A stretch of DNA of 64,000 bases from DATBLE01 sp963719325 (GCA_963719325.1 CAVRBW010000006.1:16063-80062), one strand, 5' to 3'; shown: positions 8,395 to 17,447, counted from the first letter of the stretch. The notes: generated from the letters alone by a model not told the origin. Numbers and translations: made by a program.

Positions 8395-8819
8395 CAGGCC
8401 TCTGCTCGCTGGGGGGCGTTGCAGCTGCGCGCGACCTCGACGAGCACCTCGATCGCGCTCGAGGTCGGACAGACGGTGCGCATCCCCTGGGCAGCGTAGA
8501 ACGCCGCCCGGTTGGGATCGAGCAGGCGGACGACGACGCACTCGACGCCGAATCGCTTTTGCGCGACCTGGCCGACGACGATGTTCGTGTTGTCGCCGTC
8601 GGTCGAGACGATCACGGCGTCGGCCTCGTCGATCCCGGCCCGGCGCAGCACCGACGCGTCCATACCGTGGCCGACGACGAAGCCGCCGTCCCAGCTCTCG
8701 CCGAGGCGGCTCAATGCTTCTTCCTTCTCGTCCACGGCGACGACGTCCCAGCCTTCGCGCCGCAGCTCGTGCGCGACCGACGAGCCGACGCGGCCACAGC
8801 CGATGACGATCGCCTTCAT
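8394..8819 (-). CDS. TrkA-N domain protein, short
   Basis: 141-residue protein with only the nucleotide-binding Rossmann domain: MKAIVIGCGRVGSSVAHEL (GxGxxG), AVDEKEEAL with the acidic ribose-binding residue, then DADAVIVSTDGDNTNI-type strand and VVVRLLDPNRA. No RCK_C domain follows. ATG 8819 was chosen because it begins at the Rossmann strand; a 54-base longer reading is unsupported. It sits 22 bases after the APC/USP permease stop and is coupled to the two-domain TrkA downstream (TGATG). The two likely form a hetero-oligomer, as the split TrkA pairs of other Gram-positives do. Confidence 0.85.
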   Translation of the reverse strand: MKAIVIGCGRVGSSVAHELRREGWDVVAVDEKEEALSRLGESWDGGFVVGHGMDASVLRRAGIDEADAVIVSTDGDNTNIVVGQVAQKRFGVECVVVRLLDPNRAAFYAAQGMRTVCPTSSAIEVLVEVARSCNAPQRAEA

Positions 8820-8841
8820 GGACTCAGCGTAGCCCAGCGGG

Positions 8842-10755
8842 TCACGATAGCGAGGCCTCCTCCTCGAGCACACCCTGCGGGTAGGCGATCACCATCACCT
8901 CGCAGGGCGCCCGGCGCAGGACGTAGTCGACCGTCGGGCTGAAGAAGCGGGACTGGCGACGCCACCGCGGCGCCGAGCCCATCAGGATCAGATCGGCTCC
9001 GACCTCCTCTGCCTTCGCCACGACCGCCTCGCCGATCGCCCGCGCGCGGACGATCTCGCCGTCGATCGTCACGCCGTGCTCGGAGGCGAGCTGCCTCGCA
9101 TCGATCAGCGACGCGCTCGCTCGCTCCTCGTGTTCGATCATCTCCGCGTCGAGGGGGACGTCCAGCGGAACGCGGATCACGTGCAGGGCGTGGATCCTGC
9201 CCCCGCGCTCCTCGGCCAGCTTGATCGCGGTCGCGAGCATCTCCTCGCCGATCAGCCCCACCTTGACGGGGACGAGAATCCGCTCGTACTCGCCCTCGAC
9301 GCTCGGGACGAGGTCGGGCACGGGAGCCTCGACGTGCTCGAGGAGGCCGGCCCCGCGGCGCAGACGCACGCCGACATAGAGCACCGCACCGAGTGCGAGC
9401 CAGGCGGGACCGCCGATGCGCGCTGCCTGATGCGTGGACACCGCGACGACCCAGAGCGCCGCCGTCGCGGGGATTCCGACGAGCGCCGCCACCGGCACCG
9501 GACGGCCGCCGATCCTCAGGTTCATGCGGACGAAGAAGGGCCGGGGCAGGTCGGGATCGGCGAACCGCAGACGCACGACGGCCGCCTGGGCGATCGTGAA
9601 CGTGATCAAGACGCCGAAGCTGTACAAGCTGGCCATGAACCGCACCTCGTTGCCGACCGAGGCAGCGACGATCAGGAGCGTGCTCGAAACGAGCGCGGCG
9701 CCGAGGATCGCAGCCGGCGGCAGGGTACTCCGCCGGCCGAAGGTTCCGAATGCGTGCGGCAGCATCTGAAACCGGCCGAGCGTGTAGACGACGCGGCCGA
9801 TCCCGGAGACCGCGGTCGTCGCCGCCGCCACCAGGATCCCGGCGCCGCTCAGCCCGATCATCACCCGCAGAACGTCGGCGACGAGCCCCGGGACGTGACC
9901 CTCGAGCGCGGCGACGATCCCGACGAGAGGCGCCCGGAGCCAGTCGTGGCCCAGGCTCGTCGCCGCCGATTCCGGGCCCTGAACGGCCGGGAATGCGGCG
10001 ATGCCGACGATCCCGATCACCACCGAGACGACGACTGCGATGCCGAGCCCCGCAAACAGGCTCCGCGGTATGTCCTTTCCTGGTTCCCGAGCTTCCTGGG
10101 CGAGGTTGGCGACGGTCTCCAGGCCGGTGTAGGCGAGCATCGCGACGGGAAGCGCGAAGGCGAGCGCGTGCCAGCTCGGCGAGACCCCCGGATGGACGCC
10201 GTGCCTGAGGTCGGAGAACGAGAACAGAAAGCCGAAGCCGACTCCGACGAGGAGGAGCTGCGTCACGAACGCGACCACCGCGACGAGGATCGCGATCCGG
10301 TAGAGGCCGGGGCGCCGGATCAGCCGCAGCAGGGTGATCCCGAGCACGACGAACACCGCGGCGACCACGTCCCAGGGGTGTTCGGTCAGTCGCTGCCATC
10401 CGACCGCGTGCCCGAAGTAGTGGGAGGCGAAGAGGGACGCGAGGGCGATCACGATCGAGTAGTCGAGCAACAGCACCCAGCCGGTCAGGAAGCCGATCGG
10501 ATCGTTGAAGGCCCGCCGCGCGAGCATCGCCGCTCCGCCGGTCTCGGGGATCGCGGCGGTGCCCTCCGCGTAGGAGAGGGCGACGATCATGAACAGCAGG
10601 CCGACGCCGAGCAGCACCCAGGGCGTCAGCCCGAGCGCGTACAGAGCAACGATCCCGAGCGCGAAGTAGATCGACGATCCGACCTCGCCGAACGCGACGG
10701 AGGCGAGGGACTCTCGGGTCAGTCCGCGTACGAGCCCAGGGATTCGGCGCGGCAT
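8842..10755 (-). CDS. APC-superfamily permease with C-terminal universal stress protein domain (1)
   Basis: 637 residues. The first ~470 residues form a 12-span APC permease: GEVGSSIYFALG, IPETGGAAMLARRAF, YTGLETVANLAQEAR. The last ~150 residues are a cytosolic UspA-type domain ERILVPVKVGLIGEEMLATA ... DLILMGSAPRWRRQSRFFSPTVDYVLRRAPCEVMVIA. Substrate could be amino acids or, given the TrkA-type proteins directly downstream and the existence of APC-fold K+ importers (KimA), potassium; this is inference. The start ATG overlaps the stop of the 57-residue membrane peptide (TAATG). The UspA part matches the nucleotide-binding layout with G-x-G replaced near MGSAPRWRRQSR. Confidence 0.88.
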   Translation of the reverse strand: MPRRIPGLVRGLTRESLASVAFGEVGSSIYFALGIVALYALGLTPWVLLGVGLLFMIVALSYAEGTAAIPETGGAAMLARRAFNDPIGFLTGWVLLLDYSIVIALASLFASHYFGHAVGWQRLTEHPWDVVAAVFVVLGITLLRLIRRPGLYRIAILVAVVAFVTQLLLVGVGFGFLFSFSDLRHGVHPGVSPSWHALAFALPVAMLAYTGLETVANLAQEAREPGKDIPRSLFAGLGIAVVVSVVIGIVGIAAFPAVQGPESAATSLGHDWLRAPLVGIVAALEGHVPGLVADVLRVMIGLSGAGILVAAATTAVSGIGRVVYTLGRFQMLPHAFGTFGRRSTLPPAAILGAALVSSTLLIVAASVGNEVRFMASLYSFGVLITFTIAQAAVVRLRFADPDLPRPFFVRMNLRIGGRPVPVAALVGIPATAALWVVAVSTHQAARIGGPAWLALGAVLYVGVRLRRGAGLLEHVEAPVPDLVPSVEGEYERILVPVKVGLIGEEMLATAIKLAEERGGRIHALHVIRVPLDVPLDAEMIEHEERASASLIDARQLASEHGVTIDGEIVRARAIGEAVVAKAEEVGADLILMGSAPRWRRQSRFFSPTVDYVLRRAPCEVMVIAYPQGVLEEEASLS

Positions 10756-10928
10756 TACCGAACGGAAAGATAGAGCCGGAGGACGCCGGCGGCCATGAGC
10801 ATGCCGCCGAGCAACAGGCCGAGCCCGCCGCCGACGCCGGCTTGCACCGTCCGGGCGATGACGACCGCACCGAGAAGGACGAGCATGAAGGAGAGCACGG
10901 CGGTTCCCCGCCTCTTCAGGCGGTTCAT
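10755..10928 (-). CDS. Small two-helix membrane peptide between permeases (57 aa)
   Basis: Starts MNRLKRRGTAVLSFMLVLLG; two hydrophobic segments (about residues 10-27 and 31-54) are joined by a glycine-rich turn (AGVGGGLGLLLGGM) and preceded by a basic N-terminus, so both ends are probably cytosolic. Its ATG overlaps the stop of the upstream permease (ATGA) and its TAA overlaps the ATG of the downstream permease (TAATG). That tight coupling on both sides argues that it is a real subunit or assembly factor of the permease system. I do not recognise a named family. Confidence 0.7.
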   Translation of the reverse strand: MNRLKRRGTAVLSFMLVLLGAVVIARTVQAGVGGGLGLLLGGMLMAAGVLRLYLSVR

Positions 10929-12823
10929 GCTGCCGCCCGCTTCCCGGCGGCGACCAGCACGCGGCACGGCGACTCGCGCAAGACGTAGTCCACTGTTCCT
11001 CCGAAGAGCCGCCGGCGGCCGCCGACCGCTCGCCGCGGTGCCCCGAGCACGACGAGCTCGGCATTTCTCCGCCGGGCGTCCTCGACAATCGCCTGCCCCG
11101 CCCGCCGGGCGCGAACGAGGCGGGTGACCGTGCGGACGCCGTAGCTCTCGACCAGCGCCTGGGCGTCGTCGAGCAGCGTCTCGGCCTCGTCCTGCTCCTC
11201 CTGCATACGGGCGTCGAGCGGCAGCGAGAGCGGCACCTCGACCACCGTCACCACGGCGACGATCGCGCCGCGTTCGGCGGCAAGGCGGGCCGCCGCGACC
11301 AGCGCCTCTTCGGTCTCGCCGGTCCGTACGACCGGAACGACGATCGTCCGGTACTCGACGGTCAGCGACGGACCGAGAATCAGCACGGGAGCGCGCACCG
11401 TCTGTCTCAGCGGCTGCTTCACGACGCGGGCTCGGTACACCCAGTACACCGCGAAGCCGAGCGCAAGCCAGCCGAGGCCCGCCCAGCGCGTGGTCGACTG
11501 CTGGACGACCACGACGAACCACGCGGCTGCGGTCGCGGCGCCGCCGAAGATCGCGAACAGCGGCCAGTCGACGCCGCGGACGCGCAGGTTCGGCCGCGCC
11601 TTGAACTCGAGCTCCTCGTCCGGCCTGCGCACCCGGAGCGCGATCACCGCCGCGTGCGCGACGGTGAACGAGAGCATCGCGCCGAAGGAGTACATCGTCC
11701 CGAGGAAGTCGACCTTGCCCGGGAGGATGACCAGGATCGAGAAGAACCCGGCGAAGACGATCAGCGCCAGCCAGGGTGTCTTGAAACGCGGGTGCAGGCG
11801 GCGGAAGACCTCCGGCAGCTGCCGGTAGCTCGCCATCGAGTAGGTGATCCGCGAGGCGCCGATCACCCCCGCGTTCGTCGCGATGAACAGGATCGTCGCC
11901 GCGAGGACGCCGACGTAGAGCTTGAGCGCGTGGAGGAGCGTCCCGGTGATGCCCATGTGCTCGACGAGCCCGAGCACCGGGTCGTTCTGGAAGCCGCCTT
12001 GGTCCGGCGGCAGCGCCAGCAGCGTCTGGTATTCGCCGTCGACCTTGTGCACCGGCAGCGCAGAAAGCGCGATCAGCGGCATCGTGAGGTAGATCGCGAA
12101 GACGGCGCCCGCCACGAGCTTGATCGAGGCCGGGATGCTGCGGACGGGGTCGCGGGCTTCCTCCGCGAGGTTGGAGACGGTCTCGATTCCGGTGTAGGCG
12201 ATCATCCCGACCGGGATCGCTAGGAGGAAGCTGCCCCAGCCCGGCGCCGAGCCGAAGTGCACGTTGTCGACCAGCGTGGACGGGCTGAAGATCAGCACGA
12301 AGCCGAGCAGCACGAGCAGCAGCTGCGTGCCGAAGTCGATCAGCGCCAGGACGATGTTCAGCTTCGCCGACTCCTGGATCCCGACGATGTTCAGCGCGAC
12401 CAGGACCAGGATGACGACGGCGCCGCCGATCACGTCCCACGGGTTGTCCCGCAACGGCTCCCAGAAGATCGAGAGGTAGTGCGGGACGAAGAACGCCGAG
12501 ATGGCGATCGTCACCACGTAGTTGAGCATCTGGGCCCAGGCGGCCCCGAAGGAGACGAGCTCGTTGAAGGCGTGACGGGCGAAACTCGACGACCCGCCTG
12601 CCTCCGGATAGCGGACCGTGCCCTCGGCGTACGTGGCCGCGGTCGCCGAGAAGAAGAGGCCGGCGATCAGGAAGACGAGCGGCGTCAGCCCGAGGGCGAA
12701 GACCGCGGTGACGCCGAGCGCGTAGTAGATCGACGAGCCGACGTTTCCGTAGGCGGTCGAGAAGAGTGCAGACGTCCCGAGGACGCGTTCGAGTCCCTGC
12801 TGCTGCCGCCGCCTACGGGGCAC
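10925..12823 (-). CDS. APC-superfamily permease with C-terminal universal stress protein domain (2)
   Basis: 632 residues, GTG start at 12823. Membrane part: STAYGNVGSSIYYALGVTAV, YPEAGGSSSFARHAFNELVS, YTGIETVSNLAEEARDP. C-terminal UspA domain begins near residue 480 (YRTIVVPVVRTGETEEALVA) and ends with AELVVLGAPRRAVGGRRRLF and VDYVLRESPCRVLVAAG. It is a diverged paralogue of the permease two genes downstream and heads a five-gene operon with two TrkA-type proteins. The substrate is not determinable from sequence; cation or amino-acid uptake are both possible. A hairpin repeat (copy B) lies 14 bases upstream of the start, so the promoter probably lies within or beyond it. Confidence 0.88.
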   Translation of the reverse strand: MPRRRRQQQGLERVLGTSALFSTAYGNVGSSIYYALGVTAVFALGLTPLVFLIAGLFFSATAATYAEGTVRYPEAGGSSSFARHAFNELVSFGAAWAQMLNYVVTIAISAFFVPHYLSIFWEPLRDNPWDVIGGAVVILVLVALNIVGIQESAKLNIVLALIDFGTQLLLVLLGFVLIFSPSTLVDNVHFGSAPGWGSFLLAIPVGMIAYTGIETVSNLAEEARDPVRSIPASIKLVAGAVFAIYLTMPLIALSALPVHKVDGEYQTLLALPPDQGGFQNDPVLGLVEHMGITGTLLHALKLYVGVLAATILFIATNAGVIGASRITYSMASYRQLPEVFRRLHPRFKTPWLALIVFAGFFSILVILPGKVDFLGTMYSFGAMLSFTVAHAAVIALRVRRPDEELEFKARPNLRVRGVDWPLFAIFGGAATAAAWFVVVVQQSTTRWAGLGWLALGFAVYWVYRARVVKQPLRQTVRAPVLILGPSLTVEYRTIVVPVVRTGETEEALVAAARLAAERGAIVAVVTVVEVPLSLPLDARMQEEQDEAETLLDDAQALVESYGVRTVTRLVRARRAGQAIVEDARRRNAELVVLGAPRRAVGGRRRLFGGTVDYVLRESPCRVLVAAGKRAAA

Positions 12824-12836
12824 CGCCGAACTTAAT

Positions 12837-12945
12837 CACGGGGGAACCCATGGTTCCCCCGTGTGCCCCTTCCTTTGGTGCTGCTCATTCCGTCCGCAGC
12901 TTGCCTCCGCCGGGCAAAGCCCGGCTGCGGCAACCGGCCGCAGCT
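12837..12945. repeat. Hairpin repeat element, copy B
   Basis: Begins at 12837-12863 with a 27-bp inverted repeat, arms CACGGGGGAACC and GGTTCCCCCGTG around CAT, followed by a pyrimidine-rich spacer (TGCCCCTTCCTTT) and a second stem GCCGGGC-AAA-GCCCGGC at 12909-12925. It occupies nearly the whole gap between the hppA stop and the permease start, in the opposite orientation to copies A and D. Copy C at 19705-19815 has the same layout and matching second stem. Confidence 0.8.
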
Positions 12946-12950
12946 ACTCG

Positions 12951-14987
12951 CTATCCATGGATGCTGACGATGAGTGGGATGATCAGGATCGCGACGATGT
13001 TGGCGATCTTGATCATCGGGTTGATCGCCGGCCCGGCCGTGTCCTTGTAGGGGTCGCCGACCGTGTCGCCGGTGACCGCGGCGGCATGCGCCTCCGAGCC
13101 TTTGCCGCCGTAGAGGCCGTCCTCGATCGTCTTCTTCGCGTTGTCCCAGGCGCCGCCTCCGGACGTCATCGCAATTGCCAGGAACAGGCCCGTGACGATC
13201 GTCCCGATCAGGAGGCCGCCGAGCATCTTCGCGTTGATGATCCCGACGACGATCGGGATGCCGATCGGGATCAGCGCCGGCAGCATCATGCTCTTGAGCG
13301 CCGAGCCGGTGACGATGTCGATCGCCCTGCCGTACTCGGGTCGCGCCGTCCCCTCCATGATCCCCGGGATCTCGCGGAACTGGCGTCGCACCTCCTGCAC
13401 GATCTCGCCGCCGACGCGACCGACCGCCTGCATCGCGAGCGAGGTGAAGAGGAACGGCATCAGGCCGCCGATGAAGAGGCCCGCGATCACCCAGGCGTCG
13501 TCGAGCCTGAAGACCGTCGGGAGACCCTCGTCGCTGAGCCCGGTCGTGTAGCTGTCGAAGAGGACGAGCGCCGCGAGGGCAGCCGAGCCGATCGCGTAGC
13601 CCTTCGTGACCGCCTTGGTCGTGTTGCCGACCGCGTCGAGCGGGTCGGTGATCGCACGCACGGATTCGTCCAGGTCGGCCATCTCCGCGTTCCCGCCGGC
13701 GTTGTCGGTGATCGGCCCGTATGCGTCGAGTGCGACGATCAAGCCGGTCATCGAGAGCTGCGCCATCACGGCGACGCCGATCCCGAAGAGGCCGGCGAAG
13801 TGGTTTGCGAGCAGGATCCCACCGGCGATCACGATCACGGGCAGGGCGGTCGCCTGCATGCCGACGGCAAGACCTTCGATGATGTTCGTGGCGTGCCCGG
13901 TCTGCGACGCGCGGGCGATCGACTTGACCGGATGCCAGCGCGTGCCGGTGTAGTACTCCGTGATGGTCACGAGCAGGGCGGTCACCACCAGGCCGATGAT
14001 CGCGGAGACGTACAGGTCGGAGAACGAATACTTGCCGCCGTCGAACGCAGTCGTGACCGGGATGAAGCCGAGCGCCGAAAGCACGGTCGCGACAACGACC
14101 GCCTTGTAGAGCGCGTTCATGATCGAGCCGCCGCGGCCGATCCGCGCGAAGAAGACACCGATCACCGACGAGAGAATCGAGACCCCGCCCAGCGAGAGCG
14201 GATACAGCCACAGGCTGCCGCTCGGGAAGTTGCTGCCGAGGAGCATCACGGCGACGGCCGTGACGGCGTACGTCTCGAACAGGTCCGCGGCCATGCCGGC
14301 GCAGTCGCCGACGTTGTCGCCCACGTTGTCGGCGATCACGGCCGGATTGCGCGGGTCGTCCTCGGGGATACCGGCCTCGATCTTTCCGACGAGATCGGCG
14401 CCGACGTCCGCGGCCTTCGTGTAGATGCCGCCGCCGAGTCGGGCGAAGACCGAGATCAGCGATCCCCCGAATGCGAGCCCGATCAGGTCGTTGATCGCCG
14501 ACTCGTGCGAGTTGCCGAGCCAGTCGGTCAGTGCCCAGTAGTAGCCGGCGACGCCCAGCAGGCCGAGGCCGACGACGAGCAGGCCCGTCACCGAGCCGGC
14601 TCGGAATGCGACGTCGAGCGCAGGCTTCAAGCCGCGCTTGGCCGCCTCGGCGGTGCGGACGTTGGCGCGCACGGCGACGTTCATGCCGATGAACCCGGCG
14701 GCAGCGGACAGCGTCGCCCCGATCAGAAAGCCGATCGCTGTGCCCCAGCCGAGCTTGTCGTAGAAGCCGAGCAGGAGAAACGGCACGATCGCGACGAGCC
14801 CGATCGTCATGTACTGCCGCCGCAGGTACGCCTCCGCCCCTTCCTGGACGGCGCGGGCGATCTCCAGCATCCGCTCGGTCCCCGCCGGTTGCCTGAGCAC
14901 CCAGGCGGTCAGGGCGATCCCGGAGGCGATGCCGACCCCCGCGCAGATCAGGGCAAACAGCACCGCATGGTCGACGAAGAAGTCCAC
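12951..14987 (-). CDS. hppA: Membrane-bound proton-translocating pyrophosphatase, K+-independent type
   Basis: 678-residue integral membrane pump with about 16 spans that couples PPi hydrolysis to H+ export. The substrate loop GGGIYTKAADVGADLVGK and the metal-binding DNVGDNVGDCAG are intact, as is the C-terminal GGAWDNAKK segment. The subtype determinant reads GNTTKAVTKGYAIGSAAL: Lys follows GNTT, where K+-dependent enzymes have Ala, so this should be the K+-independent H+-PPase. It stands alone, with 60-80 bases before it and a hairpin repeat after it. It fits with the PPi-type PfkA signature at the other end of the window in a pyrophosphate-using metabolism. Confidence 0.95.
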   Translation of the reverse strand: MDFFVDHAVLFALICAGVGIASGIALTAWVLRQPAGTERMLEIARAVQEGAEAYLRRQYMTIGLVAIVPFLLLGFYDKLGWGTAIGFLIGATLSAAAGFIGMNVAVRANVRTAEAAKRGLKPALDVAFRAGSVTGLLVVGLGLLGVAGYYWALTDWLGNSHESAINDLIGLAFGGSLISVFARLGGGIYTKAADVGADLVGKIEAGIPEDDPRNPAVIADNVGDNVGDCAGMAADLFETYAVTAVAVMLLGSNFPSGSLWLYPLSLGGVSILSSVIGVFFARIGRGGSIMNALYKAVVVATVLSALGFIPVTTAFDGGKYSFSDLYVSAIIGLVVTALLVTITEYYTGTRWHPVKSIARASQTGHATNIIEGLAVGMQATALPVIVIAGGILLANHFAGLFGIGVAVMAQLSMTGLIVALDAYGPITDNAGGNAEMADLDESVRAITDPLDAVGNTTKAVTKGYAIGSAALAALVLFDSYTTGLSDEGLPTVFRLDDAWVIAGLFIGGLMPFLFTSLAMQAVGRVGGEIVQEVRRQFREIPGIMEGTARPEYGRAIDIVTGSALKSMMLPALIPIGIPIVVGIINAKMLGGLLIGTIVTGLFLAIAMTSGGGAWDNAKKTIEDGLYGGKGSEAHAAAVTGDTVGDPYKDTAGPAINPMIKIANIVAILIIPLIVSIHG

Positions 14988-15065
14988 TGCGCTCCTCTCA
15001 CAAAGTCGGCGCCGAACGGTTTCGGCGCGCGAAAACCAGTCTCACAAGCGCGAGAGCCTATCCGA

Positions 15066-15866
15066 TCAGACGGACGCGTCGCCAAGGGCATTGGCGCACA
15101 CGTCGTCGGGCTGCGGGCCGATCTTCGGGATCACCGCGAAGAGCAGCCTGCGCAGCCTGTCGCCCGACTCCTCGAACACCCGGACGACCTCCGCGGCGCT
15201 CACCGACGGCCGCCCGTCGACGCCGACGTCGTAGTCGGTGACCATCGCGATCGTCGCGTAGCAGAGCTCGAGCTCGCGCGCGAGCTGGCACTCGGGATAG
15301 GCGGTCATGTTGATCACGTCCCAGCCCATCGACTGGAACCACCGCGATTCCGCCCGCGTCGAAAACCGCGGGCCTTGGACGACGACGACCGTTCCACCGT
15401 CGCGCACCCGGATCCCGAGCTCGAGTGCGGTCTCGACCAGCAGCCGGCGGAGGTCGAGGCAGTAGGGGTCGGCCGCTGAGACGTGTGTCGTGTTCGGCCC
15501 GTCGTAGAAGGTGTCGCCACGGCCCCAGGTCCGGTCGACGAACTGGTCGCAGACGACGAACTCGCCGAGGCGGAGGTCGGAGCGCAGTGCGCCGGACGCG
15601 CACGGGCCGACGATGCGGCGGACGCCCAGCTCGCGCATCGCCCACAGATTCGCGCGGTAGGGGATCCGGTGCGGCGGCAGCTCGTGCGTCTTGCCGTGCC
15701 TGGGAATGAAGGCGACCGCGACGCCTTCGATCTCGCCGATCGAGACCGGCGCCGAGGGAGGGCCGAAGGGGGTTTCGATCAATCGCTCTTCGACGGAGTC
15801 GAAGAGCGAGTAAAACCCGCTCCCGCCGAAGATGCCGACCTCAGGCGCCGCCAACGGTCTTCGCAT
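15066..15866 (-). CDS. mtnP: S-methyl-5'-thioadenosine phosphorylase
   Basis: PNP/UDP phosphorylase family 2 enzyme cleaving methylthioadenosine to adenine and methylthioribose-1-phosphate in methionine salvage. Motifs: VGIFGGSGFYSL phosphate loop, IPRHGKTHELPPHRIPYRAN, GPRFSTRAESRWF, NMTAYPECQLARELELCYA and MVTDYDVGVDG. The two Asp in TDYD match the adenine-specific MTA enzymes rather than guanosine/inosine phosphorylases. ATG 15866 gives 266 residues and overlaps the previous gene by 26 bases; a TTG at 15854 is an alternative. The longer reading to 15971 adds an unrelated segment and is not preferred. Confidence 0.9.
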   Translation of the reverse strand: MRRPLAAPEVGIFGGSGFYSLFDSVEERLIETPFGPPSAPVSIGEIEGVAVAFIPRHGKTHELPPHRIPYRANLWAMRELGVRRIVGPCASGALRSDLRLGEFVVCDQFVDRTWGRGDTFYDGPNTTHVSAADPYCLDLRRLLVETALELGIRVRDGGTVVVVQGPRFSTRAESRWFQSMGWDVINMTAYPECQLARELELCYATIAMVTDYDVGVDGRPSVSAAEVVRVFEESGDRLRRLLFAVIPKIGPQPDDVCANALGDASV

Positions 15867-16143
15867 ACGCGAGCTGCATGTTGGCGACCATCTGCTCGAA
15901 GTCCCTGCTGACCTGCTCGGGAACGGCCCCCTTGAGCAGAGGCACGACCGCACGCAGCGCTTCGATCGCAAGCCGCGCCTGGTCGAGATCCCGGTCCTCC
16001 TCGCCGAGCCGGCGGAACCCGAGCGAGGAGACGGTGAACACGGTCTGGACGAGCACGTCCGAGACCTTCAGCTTCTTCAGCTCCTCTTCGAGCTGCTCGA
16101 GCAGCTCCTCCTGAGTCGGCTGCGTCGGCTCCTCGTCACCCAT
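15841..16143 (-). CDS. DUF1844-like small acidic protein
   Basis: 100-residue protein beginning MGDEEPTQPTQEELLEQLEE. An acidic, probably coiled-coil N-terminus is followed by a helical segment (VSDVLVQTVFTVSSLGFRRLG) and LDQARLAIEALRAVVPLLKG, the pattern of DUF1844 proteins found next to translation and salvage genes. Function unknown. ATG 16143 overlaps the upstream ligase gene by 8 bases and its own end overlaps mtnP, so the three genes are translationally linked. No membrane segment is visible despite the hydrophobic middle. Confidence 0.65.
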   Translation of the reverse strand: MGDEEPTQPTQEELLEQLEEELKKLKVSDVLVQTVFTVSSLGFRRLGEEDRDLDQARLAIEALRAVVPLLKGAVPEQVSRDFEQMVANMQLAYAKTVGGA

Positions 16144-17332
16144 GTACGACCTCCGCGGCGCCTCCTGCAGCGCCGCCGGGCGAGGTCCGGCGTCGCGCGC
16201 CCGGCGTGGCCTGCTCGGCGTAGATCTCCTCCAGCGACCACCCTTCCTGGATCCGGCGGATCTGACGCTCGGCGGCGTTCGTAGCCGGGAGCTCCAACGT
16301 AACCCCGAGCTCGTCGGCAACCGGTGCGACCCAGTCGATCAGCCGCTCGAGCTCGGCACGCACCGGCCGGACCTCGGACGTCGACGGGTCGAGCAGAGTC
16401 CCGGTGAGCCCGTAACGGATCGCGCGCCAGAGGTTCTCCTCGATCATCCGCGGCGCGGGCGAAGGCAGCGGCTCTCCTTCGTCGACCGCCCGGGCGATCC
16501 GGGCGGTCAAGGCGTACGCGAACCCGGCAAGCAAGCGCGCCTCGGCGAGGTCCGGTTGCGCGTCGCAGATCCGGATCTCGACGGTCGGGTACGCGAGGTG
16601 CGGTCGCACGCTCCACCAGAGCTGGGTGTGCTCGTCGATCGAGCCCGTCGCGTAGAGGAGGCGAACGTAGGACTCGAACTCGTCCCAGGTGCCGTACGGG
16701 TCGGGGACGCCGCAGCGCGGGAACATGCGGGTGAAGATCTCGGTCCGGGCAGAGTGAAGGCCGCTGTTCACCCCTTCGACGAGCGGCGAGCTGGCGGAGA
16801 GCGCGAGCAGGTGCGGGAGGAAGGGACGAAGCCCGTCATGGACCGAGATCGCCCGGTCGGCCCCGCGGATGCCGACGTGCACGTGAAGGCCGAACGTGTT
16901 GTTCCTCCAGACGACGTACCGGAGCAACTCGTCGTTACGGCGGTAGTGAGGCGTGTCGATGATCCGCTGGTCCTGCCAGCGGCTCCACGGATGGGTGCCG
17001 GTCGCTCCGAGCGCGACCGGGAGCGCTTCGGCGAGCGCCTTCAGCTGCGCCCGGCGCTCCCCCATTCGCTCCGATGCCGCCGCAAAGGTGCTGCAGCGTC
17101 CCGTACGAACCTCGACCTCGGAGGCGATCAACTCGCCGACCAGGTGCTCGCCGACCGCACTGCCGGCGGCGGACTCCTTCAGCTCCTCGAAGCGGTTGAC
17201 GAGCGAGAGCGTGTCCGGGTCGAGGAGCGCGAACTCCTCCTCGACCGCCACCGTGAGGTCGGTCCCTTCGTCGAAGGCCCCGCGAGCCTGACGGATCAGC
17301 TGGTCGTACGGGATTCGCTGCGCTTCACCCAT
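16136..17332 (-). CDS. Carboxylate-amine ligase, GCS2 (YbdK/EgtA-like) family
   Basis: 398-residue ATP-grasp-like ligase of the glutamate-cysteine ligase type 2 group. Key segments: TVAVEEEFALLDPDT, ELIASEVEVRTGRCSTF, GTHPWSRW, NNTFGLHVHVGI (metal/nucleotide-binding His residues), SWRVRPHL-like WWSVRPHLAYPTVEIRICD. Such enzymes join glutamate to cysteine or to other amines. In actinomycetes relatives act in ergothioneine or thiol synthesis, but the weakly characterised YbdK subgroup is equally possible. ATG 17332; downstream it overlaps the DUF1844-like gene. The last ~20 residues are low-complexity Gly/Ala. Confidence 0.85.
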   Translation of the reverse strand: MGEAQRIPYDQLIRQARGAFDEGTDLTVAVEEEFALLDPDTLSLVNRFEELKESAAGSAVGEHLVGELIASEVEVRTGRCSTFAAASERMGERRAQLKALAEALPVALGATGTHPWSRWQDQRIIDTPHYRRNDELLRYVVWRNNTFGLHVHVGIRGADRAISVHDGLRPFLPHLLALSASSPLVEGVNSGLHSARTEIFTRMFPRCGVPDPYGTWDEFESYVRLLYATGSIDEHTQLWWSVRPHLAYPTVEIRICDAQPDLAEARLLAGFAYALTARIARAVDEGEPLPSPAPRMIEENLWRAIRYGLTGTLLDPSTSEVRPVRAELERLIDWVAPVADELGVTLELPATNAAERQIRRIQEGWSLEEIYAEQATPGARRRTSPGGAAGGAAEVVHG

Positions 17333-17370
17333 TGAAGCGACAAGGGTATTCGAACCGCTCGGAATTCCAA

Positions 17371-17385
17371 GTAACAGACTGTTAC
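17371..17385. repeat. Short palindrome GTAACAGACTGTTAC, copy 1
   Basis: A 15-base palindrome with 7-base arms and one central base, lying in the 111-base gap between the ligase and glycosyltransferase genes, just upstream of the ligase start. Its flanks (AATTCCAA before, AAG after) match the inverted flanks of a copy inside polA, showing that the repeat unit is longer than the palindrome. Confidence 0.85.
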
Positions 17386-17432
17386 AAGAACTGATCGAGC
17401 TTATTTGCAGGCCGTTTCGTGCCGTGAGGCAA

Positions 17433-17447
17433 GTAACAGACTGTCAC
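17433..17447. repeat. Short palindrome, variant copy 2, overlapping a stop codon
   Basis: GTAACAGACTGTCAC differs by one base from copy 1, 62 bases away. The TGA stop of the glycosyltransferase gene (17444-17446) falls inside it, so insertion of the unit may have set the present C-terminus of that protein. Confidence 0.75.

Noticed and set aside
12861..15479. An 872-residue plus-strand frame opposite hppA
   Set aside because: Rich in Asp, Arg and His with no family features; the minus strand is an intact H+-PPase.
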